From positions 1 through 21,211 of the IMG/VR virus record IMGVR_UViG_3300003937_000128: a stretch of DNA of 21,211 bases; one strand, given 5' to 3'. Below are positions 11,511 to 20,987 of this stretch, piece after piece (within the stretch, counting starts at the first letter, position 1; each line of letters opens with the position of its first letter). A model generated the notes under the pieces. It was not told the DNA's origin. It ran no database searches and saw nothing but the letters and a program-made list of their open reading frames with translations. This DNA is from a virus. Both the position numbers and the translations under genes were made by a program.

Positions 11511-12093
11511 ATTCCTCTGGATCAGATTGTAACCACCCCCAAGATGTTAAAAGATATTTTGTTCCCCCAATAGGAGCATTTCCTCGATGAGTATGTGTAA
11601 AGTTTGTAGGGAATATAATGACATCACCTCTCTTTGCCTTTTCTCGTTTATTCTGATATAAGAATTCTGTTTCTCCTCCTTCAAAATCATCATTCAGATA
11701 TAATTGAACGACAAATATTCTTCCTGTAGAAGTAAGTGAACTACTTTCATAGTGCCAAGTATGAAAACCACCTCCAGGTGGTATCTTTTTTAATTTACAA
11801 TCATAAAGTAAGAATCTAGATCTATTAAGAAGACTATATGTCTCTAGATAGTCATTAACACAAGGTGTAATCTTAGGTAATACAGACTCAACAATACGAT
11901 GTGATGAATTTAGATCTAACTCGTATTTGGGTGTATTTGATATATTTTTTGTAATATGATCTTCTAAATGTAATCTACTCTTGTCATAGAACATACATCC
12001 ATCATTCTCAAGAAAATGTATGTAATCTATAATTTCTGAGCAATCTTCTTTACTAAAGACACCTTCATATCGGTGTATGAAATCGGTGAGCAT
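11494..12093 (-). CDS. Putative 2OG-Fe(II) oxygenase with HxE-like motif
   Basis: This 199-residue protein contains PPGGGFHTWHYESSS (H114-Y-E116, glutamate in place of the usual aspartate, with H111 nearby), DDFEGGETEFLYQNKR, and RGDVIIFPTNFTHTHRGNAP. H167 or H169 is the distal iron ligand and K179 in GTKYLLTSWGW would bind 2-oxoglutarate, as lysine does in prolyl 4-hydroxylases. The HYE motif, from memory, recurs in cyanophage members, so activity is likely kept. It is the first gene after a late box 20 bases upstream of its ATG and directly follows the glycine-rich adhesin gene, making virion proteins plausible substrates. Confidence 0.84.
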   Translation of the reverse strand: MLTDFIHRYEGVFSKEDCSEIIDYIHFLENDGCMFYDKSRLHLEDHITKNISNTPKYELDLNSSHRIVESVLPKITPCVNDYLETYSLLNRSRFLLYDCKLKKIPPGGGFHTWHYESSSLTSTGRIFVVQLYLNDDFEGGETEFLYQNKREKAKRGDVIIFPTNFTHTHRGNAPIGGTKYLLTSWGWLQSDPEEYEEQK

Positions 12094-12112
12094 AACAAAA
12101 ATCAGTTTTTAC

Positions 12113-12120
12113 TATTTATG
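12113..12120 (-). promoter_or_regulatory. T4-type late promoter box (CATAAATA)
   Basis: CATAAATA on the minus strand matches the T4 late box TATAAATA at 7 of 8 positions. It lies 20 bases before the ATG of the oxygenase at 12093. Its TAA is the stop codon of the glycine-rich gene. It would place the two oxygenases at 12093-10848 under late control. Confidence 0.6.
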
Positions 12121-13153
12121 CCACCCCATTACCAATGCCACCACGAATGTCACCAGATGATGAAATGAGAGAGGCATTTCTTAATCTGATGGAGCTACCG
12201 CCGCCACCACCAGATCCACCTCTTCCATATTCTTCACCTCTATCTGTCAGTCCACCATCTTCACCTCTTTCTCCAGGTTGACCATTATTGCCACCATTTC
12301 CACCGCGTCCAGCAACCGCTTCATTACGATTATTACCACCTTCTCCACCTGATCCACCATTAAATTCTGATCCATTATTTCCTCTTTCTCCACGGCTGAA
12401 GCGACCACCTCCACCACTAGTTCCACCACGAGTACCAAACAAAGCACCAGCTCCACCGCCGCCACCGCCGCCTCCAGCGGAGCGATCGGCTCCCCTATCT
12501 TCTTGGCGTGATCCACCACCGCCACCGCCGCCACCGCCGCCTCCAGCGATGACACCACCACCAAATACATTGACTCTTGCAGAATATGTAAGACCTAATG
12601 CACTATTACCATTTTCACCTCTTTCCGCTGTGGCATCACTACTCCCACCTCGGTGTCCTCTTCCACCTCTTCCACCAGCACCGAATATTCTTCCGTTACC
12701 ACCAACATCAACTCTTAATTCAGCACCATTCCAACTTTGACCAGTTTTTAGAGCACATCTACTTTGATCACCACTTCTTTCATTTTCAATTGTTTTATTA
12801 ACGTGAATGTAAACTTTTTTACCACTTGGATTTGATGGTCTACTTTTGAATCCACCAATCACTGTTACATTATTTGCCTGGTATCTCTGATAACCATTTT
12901 GAGGTCGTCTCTCTGTTCCACCACTATGATAATTTACAACAATATTCAACTTCTTACTATAAAAATCACTAAACCTGATGGTTCCTGATTGTGGAATAGT
13001 TGCATTTAGACTATCATTATTGTCAAGACCTAAGTTAGATAATGCACCAACATTTTGTCTGACTCGATAAGCACCTAGATTTTTTCCAGGTGGTTGTCCA
13101 AACTCATTGATGATATTGGAAAATGATATTGTCCCTGAACCTTGAAGTGCCAT
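12116..13153 (-). CDS. Glycine-rich putative receptor-binding adhesin (gp38-like position)
   Basis: In this 345-residue protein, residues 1-75 form a domain seen, from memory, in many cyanophage tail proteins. It has two copies of a short motif, SGTISFSNI (6-14) and SGTIRFSDF (56-64), followed by KKLNIVV. The middle (90-150) is beta-rich. Residues 150-340 are extremely glycine-rich, with runs of up to eleven glycines and collagen-like triplets (GQPGERGEDGG). In T4-group phages with adhesins of the gp38 type, glycine-rich segments form polyglycine-II helices that cap the long tail fibre and bind the receptor. The gene order here (fibre, structural protein, glycine-rich protein) fits that role. 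Four 2OG-Fe(II) oxygenase genes follow. No signal or membrane segment. The role is inferred from composition and position. Confidence 0.72.
   Translation of the reverse strand: MALQGSGTISFSNIINEFGQPPGKNLGAYRVRQNVGALSNLGLDNNDSLNATIPQSGTIRFSDFYSKKLNIVVNYHSGGTERRPQNGYQRYQANNVTVIGGFKSRPSNPSGKKVYIHVNKTIENERSGDQSRCALKTGQSWNGAELRVDVGGNGRIFGAGGRGGRGHRGGSSDATAERGENGNSALGLTYSARVNVFGGGVIAGGGGGGGGGGGSRQEDRGADRSAGGGGGGGGAGALFGTRGGTSGGGGRFSRGERGNNGSEFNGGSGGEGGNNRNEAVAGRGGNGGNNGQPGERGEDGGLTDRGEEYGRGGSGGGGGSSIRLRNASLISSSGDIRGGIGNGVA
12455..12479. repeat. 25-base direct repeat, copy 1
   Basis: This GC-rich 25-base stretch recurs without a mismatch at 12524-12548 and encodes part of a glycine run in the adhesin. 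The DNA is much richer in G and C than its surroundings. Such repeats could let the glycine segments expand, shrink or exchange by recombination. Confidence 0.75.
12524..12548. repeat. 25-base direct repeat, copy 2
   Basis: Identical to 12455-12479. The 44 bases between the copies encode a short charged stretch (SRQEDRGADRS) that separates two polyglycine runs. Recombination between the copies would remove 69 bases (23 codons) and keep the reading frame. Confidence 0.75.
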
Positions 13154-13154
13154 A

Positions 13155-15143
13155 TTAGGTAGAAGTTACGGTTTCCCAAGCAGATCCTGTATAGACCTGT
13201 AATTTATTAAGTGTGGTGTTATAGATCATTGCACCTGAAATAGGTACTTGTGAATTCCTATCTGTTGTAGAAAGTTTAGGTGGAACCATAAATCGGTTGC
13301 CAGATTGAATGGTAGTTGATGTGACAATACCTGCACTTGCAAAGTCAACAGCACCAGTTGGTTCTGAAGTACCGATTGCGATAGCACCAAATCCTGCAAC
13401 TTTAGTCGGTCCATAAATTTCAACTTCTTCAACAGATGCAGTTGTTCCAATACCGATAGATCCATTTTGATCTATGAATAAAGATCTCAGTAAATTATCA
13501 CCATCCTCAAATGCGTCACTCTGTGAAATATCAATTATATGACCAGGTCTAGCTGTGGTAACACCTAAAGTGAATGTGGAAGTTTCATCAAGTGAGAGTG
13601 TTGCACCACTGCCAACAGTAATACCTGTGAATGTTGATACTCCACTTGTAGCATTTACATTTCCTTCTAAAGTTGATGTAATTGATAAAGATGTGAAACT
13701 ATCCGTGACAACAGCAGGTGCAGTAATTGTTCCACCAACAATAAGATTGGATAATGTGTTTACATCTCCAGCAAAAGTTGCACCACCACCAACGTGAAGT
13801 TTAGCACTTGGTTCAGTAACACCAATACCTAAGTTACCTTCATAGGTGAGAGTCATTATGCGATCATCTGCCTGATGATGCCAGAAGAAACTACCAGTAT
13901 TGATACCAATTGTGGATACATCTAAGTAGAAGTTAAAATTACCCTTTCCGTGATTGATTAAATCAAAGGAATCTGTACTACTGTATGGATATAATCCACT
14001 AAGATTGCCATATCTAATCTCTGCATTACGTCCAGTTATACTATCAGATTTACCAACAGAAACTACTGCTGCTTGAGTATCACTGATAACTGCAATTCTA
14101 GATGCTAAACCTTCTCTCTTGATGATTAAGTCAGTGCCAGGAACTGAAGTTCCGATGCCAATATTACCATCAACAATTAGTGTTGTTGATACAGTCGCAA
14201 CACCAACAGTAAGATCTGCAATATCGACATCTGCCGTTGGTGTAAGTGATGCTGCTGTTGTTGCTGTTCCTGTTAAATTACCACTAACGTCACCAGTTAT
14301 ACCACCAATAAAACTAGATGAAGAAACTGCTGCTGCGGTTAAAACGCCTACAATAATATCTGGTGTTCCACTCAAACTTAATGCTGTTGATGCAGTTCCT
14401 GTTACATTACCAACCACATCTCCTGTTACATTTCCTACAAGATCACCTGTAAATGTGTTGGCAGTAATGATTCCACTTACAACAAAATCATTAGGAATTT
14501 TTGAGTTTTCTAATACGGGAAGTCTATCGTTACCAATAGTACCATATACAATATTGCTTGCATTAAGATCGGTTATATCAGATCCAATACCAACAAATGT
14601 TCCAGATGTAGTGACACCAGTGATTAAAACATTACCTACAGAACTTATACCGACACCTGTAGTAAATCCTACTAACGAAGTATCTGCTGACCCACCAATT
14701 TGAAAAGTAAATCTAGGATCTATAGTTGCTATACCTACATTTCCTGCTGCATATATGCTTGTGTATCCCAACCCAGCGTCAATGTCAATCCATTGTGATG
14801 TTGGCATTCCTTGAAGGAATCTAGCATCACCAAAGTAAGTGACAATTCCTGTGACAGAATCAGCAGCAGTAATAATACCACTCGCAATACTTACTCCAGC
14901 ACCAACTAATTTGGATCCAAGATTAATTGTACCAATTCCAGCAGAGTCATAAACAGTCAATAATTGACTGAAAGATGAAGTTGCACTAGAGAATCCAGAA
15001 ATTTTAACATTTCCACGAACATCTAGAAGTTCTGTTGGAATCGTAGTCCCAATTCCAACCAGACCCGTCCCATTAACAACTAAATTATCGTCATCTACTT
15101 GAACTCCATTGCGAAAGTTGAACTGCTTATTAAAATTCGCCAT
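13155..15143 (-). CDS. Virion structural protein, tail-fibre-like repeat protein
   Basis: This 662-residue protein is low in charge and rich in Gly, Thr, Ser, Val and Ile, with no cysteines in a catalytic setting. It is built of short beta-strand repeats. Examples are VGIGTTIPTELLDVRGNVKI near the start, the tandem GDLVGNVTGDVVGNVTGTAS and GDVSGNLTGTATTA (about 230-290), and repeated GIGT or GIGV plus P motifs. These are typical of trimeric fibre shafts, in which GIGT-x-x-P-x-x-L-x-V repeats precede many S74 fibres. The C-terminus (MIYNTTLNKLQVYTGSAWET) is a motif common at the ends of phage tail proteins. It lies 2 bases before the adhesin gene (TAATATG) and 15 bases after the S74 fibre, so it is probably part of the same tail-fibre assembly. 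Confidence 0.82.
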   Translation of the reverse strand: MANFNKQFNFRNGVQVDDDNLVVNGTGLVGIGTTIPTELLDVRGNVKISGFSSATSSFSQLLTVYDSAGIGTINLGSKLVGAGVSIASGIITAADSVTGIVTYFGDARFLQGMPTSQWIDIDAGLGYTSIYAAGNVGIATIDPRFTFQIGGSADTSLVGFTTGVGISSVGNVLITGVTTSGTFVGIGSDITDLNASNIVYGTIGNDRLPVLENSKIPNDFVVSGIITANTFTGDLVGNVTGDVVGNVTGTASTALSLSGTPDIIVGVLTAAAVSSSSFIGGITGDVSGNLTGTATTAASLTPTADVDIADLTVGVATVSTTLIVDGNIGIGTSVPGTDLIIKREGLASRIAVISDTQAAVVSVGKSDSITGRNAEIRYGNLSGLYPYSSTDSFDLINHGKGNFNFYLDVSTIGINTGSFFWHHQADDRIMTLTYEGNLGIGVTEPSAKLHVGGGATFAGDVNTLSNLIVGGTITAPAVVTDSFTSLSITSTLEGNVNATSGVSTFTGITVGSGATLSLDETSTFTLGVTTARPGHIIDISQSDAFEDGDNLLRSLFIDQNGSIGIGTTASVEEVEIYGPTKVAGFGAIAIGTSEPTGAVDFASAGIVTSTTIQSGNRFMVPPKLSTTDRNSQVPISGAMIYNTTLNKLQVYTGSAWETVTST

Positions 15144-15157
15144 CTCAGGATGCTTTT

Positions 15158-18100
15158 CTAGTTATTTAGTTTATCTTCAAGAGAAGAAACTTTATCGGAA
15201 AGTTCCTTGATTGCTTCAATCAAAAGTGGAACAAGTTTGTCATACTTAACAGTCAAATACTCATCATTAAATGGTGCGGCAGTAACTGCTTCTGGAAGAA
15301 CTTTTTCAACTTCCTGTGCAGAAACACCAACAAATCGCTTAGTAGGATTAAATTGACCTCCTTGCTCACTAGCAAACTCATTCCAATTATATGTGAATCC
15401 ACTCAGAGCATTAACTTTGTCAAGTGCATTAGAAATACCAACCTTATTAGTCTTTAAGCGATCATCAGATGCAAAGGCAGCAATATCACCATCACATTTT
15501 AATTCAGATGCTCCAGTATTAAACCTAATGTTTTGATCCCTCATTAACTGTTGAACTTGTCCACTACCAACCTGTGAGGGATTCATCATAAGTGACATGT
15601 CGTGGTTAGTAAATCCCCTACCATCAGTTCCATAAACTGGTACTTCATTTGCTACATCAGCAGTTCCAGCAAATCTAGTTGCAGTAACAGTGCTGCCATC
15701 GATAGTTACCTGATCAATGGTCGCAGATCCAGAAACAGATAATGTACCATTGATTGTAGTATTATCTAATGTTGTGTTTCCATCAACATTAAGTCCATCA
15801 AGTTGTGTAGTTCCATCTACATCAAGGTTACCTGTAACAACTAAGTTATCATCAACTGTTGTTGTTCCACCAGCAGAATCAAGAGTTAATCCACCAGTTG
15901 CAGTATCAATTTCAGTGTCACCACTTACACCAATTCTAATCTCATTAATGTGTGCTTGAGAGAATGGTTTTGCTGCTGTACCAAGATATGCACCCTCATC
16001 AGCATCAGGAACAATACCAGTATCAACTCTCACTTCTCCACCTAAAGTGGAGATACCAACAACGTTCAGATTATCCTTAACATCAAGTTCTTGACCGATG
16101 ATTACATTTTTGCCGATTGCTGCACCACCAGCAACTCTCAATGATGCATTTTTATCTGTTACATCTTCTGCACGATTACTATTTGAAACATCAATTTTAC
16201 CAGTAACTCTCAAGTCACTATTAAGAATGAGTGGCTTGTTCATTCTTACAGTTCCGTTGAATGTAACGGGACCATCAAACTGTGAAAGAATCTGACCAGA
16301 TGATCCACCTTCAACTAAGATTCTTTCTTTAACAATAACTTCGTCAAATACTACAGAAAGTCTGTTAGGATCTTCACCTGTGATTGTTGGTGTTGGAACA
16401 TCAAATGTTGTTTGCTCACCAGATTGTGCAGAATACTTGGTATTGCCAATATAGAAGTCACCATCACTGTCCATACCTGTGTATAGAACAGTACCACAAG
16501 ATGTCTCTTGTGCCTGTACTAAGAACTCTTCATTCTCAGAAAGTGTTCTTACCTGAACTTGAGGTAAACCTGTTGAGTAGTTACCAGGACCATAACCAAG
16601 ATATTCAAACGTATGACCAGAAGCACGAAGAATAGATGGTCTATGAAGTGCGATAGGATCTAATTTGATCTTCTTAATTAGAGTACCTACCTTATGACTT
16701 TCAATAACGGTTCCCATTGAACCACGAATAACTTCAAGAAGATTATTTCCTGCTCCAGTTAGAGCAGAACTCTTCACACGCATAATTTCGTTCCCAACCT
16801 GAACATATGATCCAAGGGGAAATCTAGATGGGATTAAGTTATCAGCAAGATTCGTAGGTAGTTGAACCTTTAACTTATCTTCTGTCGTAACATCTGCACT
16901 ATTTTCATTACCTTCTAATAGAAGAACTTCATTATCATATAAAACAGATCCTCTTACACCAAGATTTTCACTTGCACTGTTTGCACTAGCATTTTGAGCA
17001 TCGAGAATATGTTTTAGGACATATTTTGGATCAGTTATTGCAGTTTTAGATAGAACTGTAAAAGTTAATGGTGATGGGACACTATTAATAACATGAACAC
17101 CTAGACTATCATCATTCGCATTACGAATAGTAATTCTACTACCTGCAAGTAATCCGTGTCCTTGTGCGGTTGTAATTGTCGTTGTAATTACATTAGTTGT
17201 TGTATCAGTAGAAGATGTTGGGGTTCCAGTAACTGTTGCAACACGACCAGCATTGATAATATACTGCCCAACATTTATTCTAGGATCAGAGTTAGTTTTG
17301 ATGATACCAATCTGTGAGGTTCCAGGAACAGATGTAATTCTATAATATCCATCTTGTGCGGTTCCAATACCAGTTACCTGAACATAGTTATCCGTTGCAG
17401 TTGAAATACCAGATGTAACAATATCAATATTTGCTTGGTTTGTTCCACCAATTGTTGTTCCATCAAAATATAGTTTTTCACCACCACTATAACCAGAACC
17501 ACCTTCAGTAATCTTGGCAGCAGTAACTTGTCCACCACTAACAGTACATTCCGCAGTAGCACCATCCCACGCAAAGGAACTATCATTGAGTAGTTTTACG
17601 TTATAATATATCCCATCAGCGTGCCCTGACCCAGCATTCAGAGCACTAAAACTACGAACTCCATTTAATTGGTGCTCACTTTCTAAGGATAATGTTGCAT
17701 TAGTTCCATTATCTGCAGATGCTGTAACTTTATTTCCGTGAGCAAATGTATCAAAATAGATATCAACTGTTTCTCTAGTTAAACTTCTCTTCAAGTCATT
17801 AGTAACAACCTGACCAATTGGTGCTCTCTTTGCGAAAGAAACTGCTGCTTCAGGGTTATCTGAATGATTATCTCTATCTAATTGTGGATAGAGATCTATT
17901 ACACTTTGACTAAACTTATCAGCAGTAAATTCTTGAGGGAGAGAGTTTCCAGCATTAATAACATAAAGATAGAAAACGCCATCTTGAACATTAAAGATGT
18001 ATGGTCTAATAGTTTCTACACGATAAACATAATAATTACTCTGTACATCTGCTCTTCTAAATCTTGGTAGTGATTTATTTCTAATGTGTGGTTGACTGGT

Positions 18101-20947
18101 GATATTACCAGGAGCATGTACAGAGTTAAAAACGTCTATATCTGGAATTTTGAATTCTTTATCATTATCTACTACATCAACTTTAAATGTTCCATTAAAA
18201 CCTAGAGTTGCTTTTGCATTAGTATTAGTTGAACTTTGAACATCACTGATAATAACAGTGTCGCCAAGTTTTAATCCATGGGGTTTATCAGATCTAATAG
18301 AAATTAGATTTGTAGAATTATTATATGTGCAAGTTGAAATAAATCTAGTATTGCGATCAAAGTCATAATCAGCAGTAGTAATACTAGTTTCAGTAAAGTC
18401 CGTGACCTCTCTTACATTAGTTACAGCAGAATCTTGTAAAACAAATCCAGGAACAGGATCTCTAGTGTTAACTAATTCCTTGGGAACAACATAACGTAAC
18501 TTATAAATTTTATCATCAAGACTTCTATTATCTTCTTTTCTCTTGAGATAAGAGATTTCAGATTCAGGTGTAGTTACTTGCGTGTTAATATATTGAAATA
18601 GGGCACTATTTACATCAGTATGAATAAACCAATGATTTTCATTAGGATCATACTGAATTGGGTGACCTAATTCACCTGCTTTCTTATCAGAAATTCTACT
18701 TTCAACTCTTAATTTTGTCCCACCATATGTTGTGATATAAATTGGAGTTTGCGATTCAGCATTTGCAATTGAAGATGCAATCTGAATTTGTGCTCCTGAT
18801 AGGTTAAGACTATCTGGGCGTGCATTAGATTGTCCAGAGTTTGTATTTCTCTCTGAAGTAATTGCATAATAAACTTTATTTTCTTCTAATCCTTCTGGGA
18901 GATCACCATCTTCACTAAAGATACGAATAGACTCACCATTCTTTAGATTGTGTTGTGTGATGTTATAGATCGAAACCTCAGGTCTATTCAGAGGAGTTGT
19001 GACAGTTACATCATTATAAAGTTTAACGGAACTGTTAATACCATCTGCTGTAGGGTTAGCTGCAGTAACAGGACCATCAGTCATAAAGATGTCTGCATAA
19101 TAACTGTCATCTTCGAGATATACTCTATCACCTACCTTCGCACCAACTCTATAACCCTGAGAAATAATTGGAGGTGCAATATCTTCATTAGAATAACCTA
19201 AGAGATACAAGTGATTGTTAATACCAACTGCTTTAGTTTTGGTTACATCAAACTGAACCCACTCAACATCAATATCATCTTCAACAAGTGCCTGTGGTGT
19301 TATAATATTGGTTATAAAACCTTTATCATCCTTACCAAATGGATCTCTCTTAAATCCATCTGCAGCCAGTGAGAATTGTCCAAAGTTGGAGTTGGAGTTG
19401 GTAATTGATGCGTCACCACCACTCAAACATTCAAAATGCTTATGGAAACCAATAGCGAACACAGAAACGACTTGAATGACTGAATCATTCGACATCTTAA
19501 TGTGCTTAGTCTGCCACCCTTCTCTATAAACAGCATCAGAATCAAGGTGGAATACTGTCTGATTATTAGTAGATGAAGCACCTGAAGATAACTCATCTCC
19601 TGCTACTCTGCTAACCGCAATGCCGCCGTAAAGTCTACTGGTAGGATCATACTTAACGAATGCACGGTCATCCTTCTGGAGGGACACAGCGGTGAACTGT
19701 GCAACAACCATGGAGCGGAAACCATCTGCTTTACTACCATCAGCGTGCATACCGTTCATACCGAAGACGGAACGAAGTGATACGTTGAAAATATATGGTG
19801 ATGCACCAGATACAGTATCAGTTTCAATAGTTACACTACCATCTGCTCCAGGCGCAAGACCTGCTCCAGGTCCAGCAGGAAGATTAGATCTTACGAATGG
19901 GAGAGAATATGTAAATGCAGTGTCACTGAGAACATTAACAACTTTCGTAGATATATTGTAATCTGCAATATTAATACCACGAATTTTAATAGGTGTTCCA
20001 GAGTTTAATCCGTGTGCAATTTGGGTGGTAACTGTAACAATGTTTCCAGGAGTCGCACCATCACCAGAAATAATTCTACTGATTTTGATTGGATCTGATG
20101 CAAAGGCACCAACAATTTCCCATTCTGGTCTCTGTTTAGAGAATGAATCTGGGGATGCAGGGAACTTCTGATCAATTTCTCTACCAGATGCTCTATTGAA
20201 GGCATTACTGACCTTACTATAGAACATATCAAGGTCAGTAATATCATATCCAGAGGGGATATTTACACCATCAGCATATTCAAAGCAAGTAAGTTTGTGG
20301 TGTGAGAATGTAGGAACTGATTTATTATTTTCGGAAAAATCTCTAGGATCAGTGTAGACCAATCCTGTTTCATCACCATCAAAGAATGTAAACTGCCAGA
20401 AGTAACAGGCACCAGTAATTCTGAAGATTGCTGAATCTGGTGCATTAGGATCTGTTGGGTTTGGAACGTATTTTGGTCTAACCTTCGTCTTTCTTAAATC
20501 TAGACCAACAATAGATGTTCCACGGGGAATAATGATACCACCATTAATACTATTAAACTTATACAGGATATTATCTTCCTGGGTAAGGTCAAAGTTGGAA
20601 TTGAGAGTAAGAGTTAATTCAGATCCTGCAAATGTCTCTGCTCCACCAGGAGCAACTGCTGTTGCAACATTTGCTACATCCTTAATCGCATATCCAGGTC
20701 TATTATCAATTAAATGCTCACCAGGAAACACTAAAATGGTAGTTTTTTCTACTAAATCGTTATCATCACCTCTCAAATATGAGAATCTAGCAGACTCAAT
20801 TAGAGCACGCTGGATAGTTTTAAAAGGTTTTGTTAATGAGTTACCTTGGTTCTCAATACCATCAGTAGAGTCAAGGTCATTGGGGTTAACATATAGAATG
20901 CGACCTTCGGCATTCTTAATAAAATTCTCAAGCTTATTAAGAGGCAT
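15158..20947 (-). CDS. Giant tail-fibre-like virion protein with C-terminal S74 self-cleaving chaperone
   Basis: This 1929-residue protein begins with a region like the start of a right-handed beta-helix (GRILYVNPNDLDSTDG, then LTKPFKTIQRALIESARFSY), as in pectate-lyase-like phage proteins. A very long beta-rich middle follows. Near residues 1690-1770 are short fibre repeats (GNLDVDGTTQLDGLNVDGNT and similar). The C-terminal 103 residues are a Peptidase_S74 intramolecular chaperone: SDDRLK places S1827 and K1832 five apart, as in the Ser-Lys dyad of endosialidase, with YNWNEF, VGVSAQEVEKVLPEAV and YDKLVPLLIEAIKEL following. Such domains drive trimer folding and then cut themselves off before the serine. 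The ATG at 20947 lies about 33 bases after a late box. Attachment to the baseplate or tail is inferred. Confidence 0.85.
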   Translation of the reverse strand: MPLNKLENFIKNAEGRILYVNPNDLDSTDGIENQGNSLTKPFKTIQRALIESARFSYLRGDDNDLVEKTTILVFPGEHLIDNRPGYAIKDVANVATAVAPGGAETFAGSELTLTLNSNFDLTQEDNILYKFNSINGGIIIPRGTSIVGLDLRKTKVRPKYVPNPTDPNAPDSAIFRITGACYFWQFTFFDGDETGLVYTDPRDFSENNKSVPTFSHHKLTCFEYADGVNIPSGYDITDLDMFYSKVSNAFNRASGREIDQKFPASPDSFSKQRPEWEIVGAFASDPIKISRIISGDGATPGNIVTVTTQIAHGLNSGTPIKIRGINIADYNISTKVVNVLSDTAFTYSLPFVRSNLPAGPGAGLAPGADGSVTIETDTVSGASPYIFNVSLRSVFGMNGMHADGSKADGFRSMVVAQFTAVSLQKDDRAFVKYDPTSRLYGGIAVSRVAGDELSSGASSTNNQTVFHLDSDAVYREGWQTKHIKMSNDSVIQVVSVFAIGFHKHFECLSGGDASITNSNSNFGQFSLAADGFKRDPFGKDDKGFITNIITPQALVEDDIDVEWVQFDVTKTKAVGINNHLYLLGYSNEDIAPPIISQGYRVGAKVGDRVYLEDDSYYADIFMTDGPVTAANPTADGINSSVKLYNDVTVTTPLNRPEVSIYNITQHNLKNGESIRIFSEDGDLPEGLEENKVYYAITSERNTNSGQSNARPDSLNLSGAQIQIASSIANAESQTPIYITTYGGTKLRVESRISDKKAGELGHPIQYDPNENHWFIHTDVNSALFQYINTQVTTPESEISYLKRKEDNRSLDDKIYKLRYVVPKELVNTRDPVPGFVLQDSAVTNVREVTDFTETSITTADYDFDRNTRFISTCTYNNSTNLISIRSDKPHGLKLGDTVIISDVQSSTNTNAKATLGFNGTFKVDVVDNDKEFKIPDIDVFNSVHAPGNITSQPHIRNKSLPRFRRADVQSNYYVYRVETIRPYIFNVQDGVFYLYVINAGNSLPQEFTADKFSQSVIDLYPQLDRDNHSDNPEAAVSFAKRAPIGQVVTNDLKRSLTRETVDIYFDTFAHGNKVTASADNGTNATLSLESEHQLNGVRSFSALNAGSGHADGIYYNVKLLNDSSFAWDGATAECTVSGGQVTAAKITEGGSGYSGGEKLYFDGTTIGGTNQANIDIVTSGISTATDNYVQVTGIGTAQDGYYRITSVPGTSQIGIIKTNSDPRINVGQYIINAGRVATVTGTPTSSTDTTTNVITTTITTAQGHGLLAGSRITIRNANDDSLGVHVINSVPSPLTFTVLSKTAITDPKYVLKHILDAQNASANSASENLGVRGSVLYDNEVLLLEGNENSADVTTEDKLKVQLPTNLADNLIPSRFPLGSYVQVGNEIMRVKSSALTGAGNNLLEVIRGSMGTVIESHKVGTLIKKIKLDPIALHRPSILRASGHTFEYLGYGPGNYSTGLPQVQVRTLSENEEFLVQAQETSCGTVLYTGMDSDGDFYIGNTKYSAQSGEQTTFDVPTPTITGEDPNRLSVVFDEVIVKERILVEGGSSGQILSQFDGPVTFNGTVRMNKPLILNSDLRVTGKIDVSNSNRAEDVTDKNASLRVAGGAAIGKNVIIGQELDVKDNLNVVGISTLGGEVRVDTGIVPDADEGAYLGTAAKPFSQAHINEIRIGVSGDTEIDTATGGLTLDSAGGTTTVDDNLVVTGNLDVDGTTQLDGLNVDGNTTLDNTTINGTLSVSGSATIDQVTIDGSTVTATRFAGTADVANEVPVYGTDGRGFTNHDMSLMMNPSQVGSGQVQQLMRDQNIRFNTGASELKCDGDIAAFASDDRLKTNKVGISNALDKVNALSGFTYNWNEFASEQGGQFNPTKRFVGVSAQEVEKVLPEAVTAAPFNDEYLTVKYDKLVPLLIEAIKELSDKVSSLEDKLNN

Positions 20948-20979
20948 CTTATTCTGACAACTATTAGATTTCTATGTTT

Positions 20980-20987
20980 TATTTATC
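20980..20987 (-). promoter_or_regulatory. T4-type late promoter box (GATAAATA)
   Basis: GATAAATA on the minus strand matches TATAAATA at 7 of 8 positions. It lies about 33 bases before the ATG of the giant fibre gene, and its TAA is the stop codon of the preceding gene. It is the likely start of the late transcript through 20947-12116. Confidence 0.6.

Noticed and set aside
12247-12570. Second minus-strand frame (107 codons) inside the adhesin gene
   Set aside because: A shadow of GGN-repeat DNA, giving a Val/Glu/Ala-rich product with no recognisable features.
12288-12740. Plus-strand proline-rich open frame of 150 codons
   Set aside because: It is the antisense of the glycine-rich gene, where glycine codons read back as proline; there is no ribosome binding site or promoter and all other genes are on the minus strand.
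14119-14703. Plus-strand open frame of 194 codons
   Set aside because: Antisense of the repeat-rich structural protein. Its Val/Pro/Ser/Thr-rich product mirrors the sense repeats and no start signal is present.
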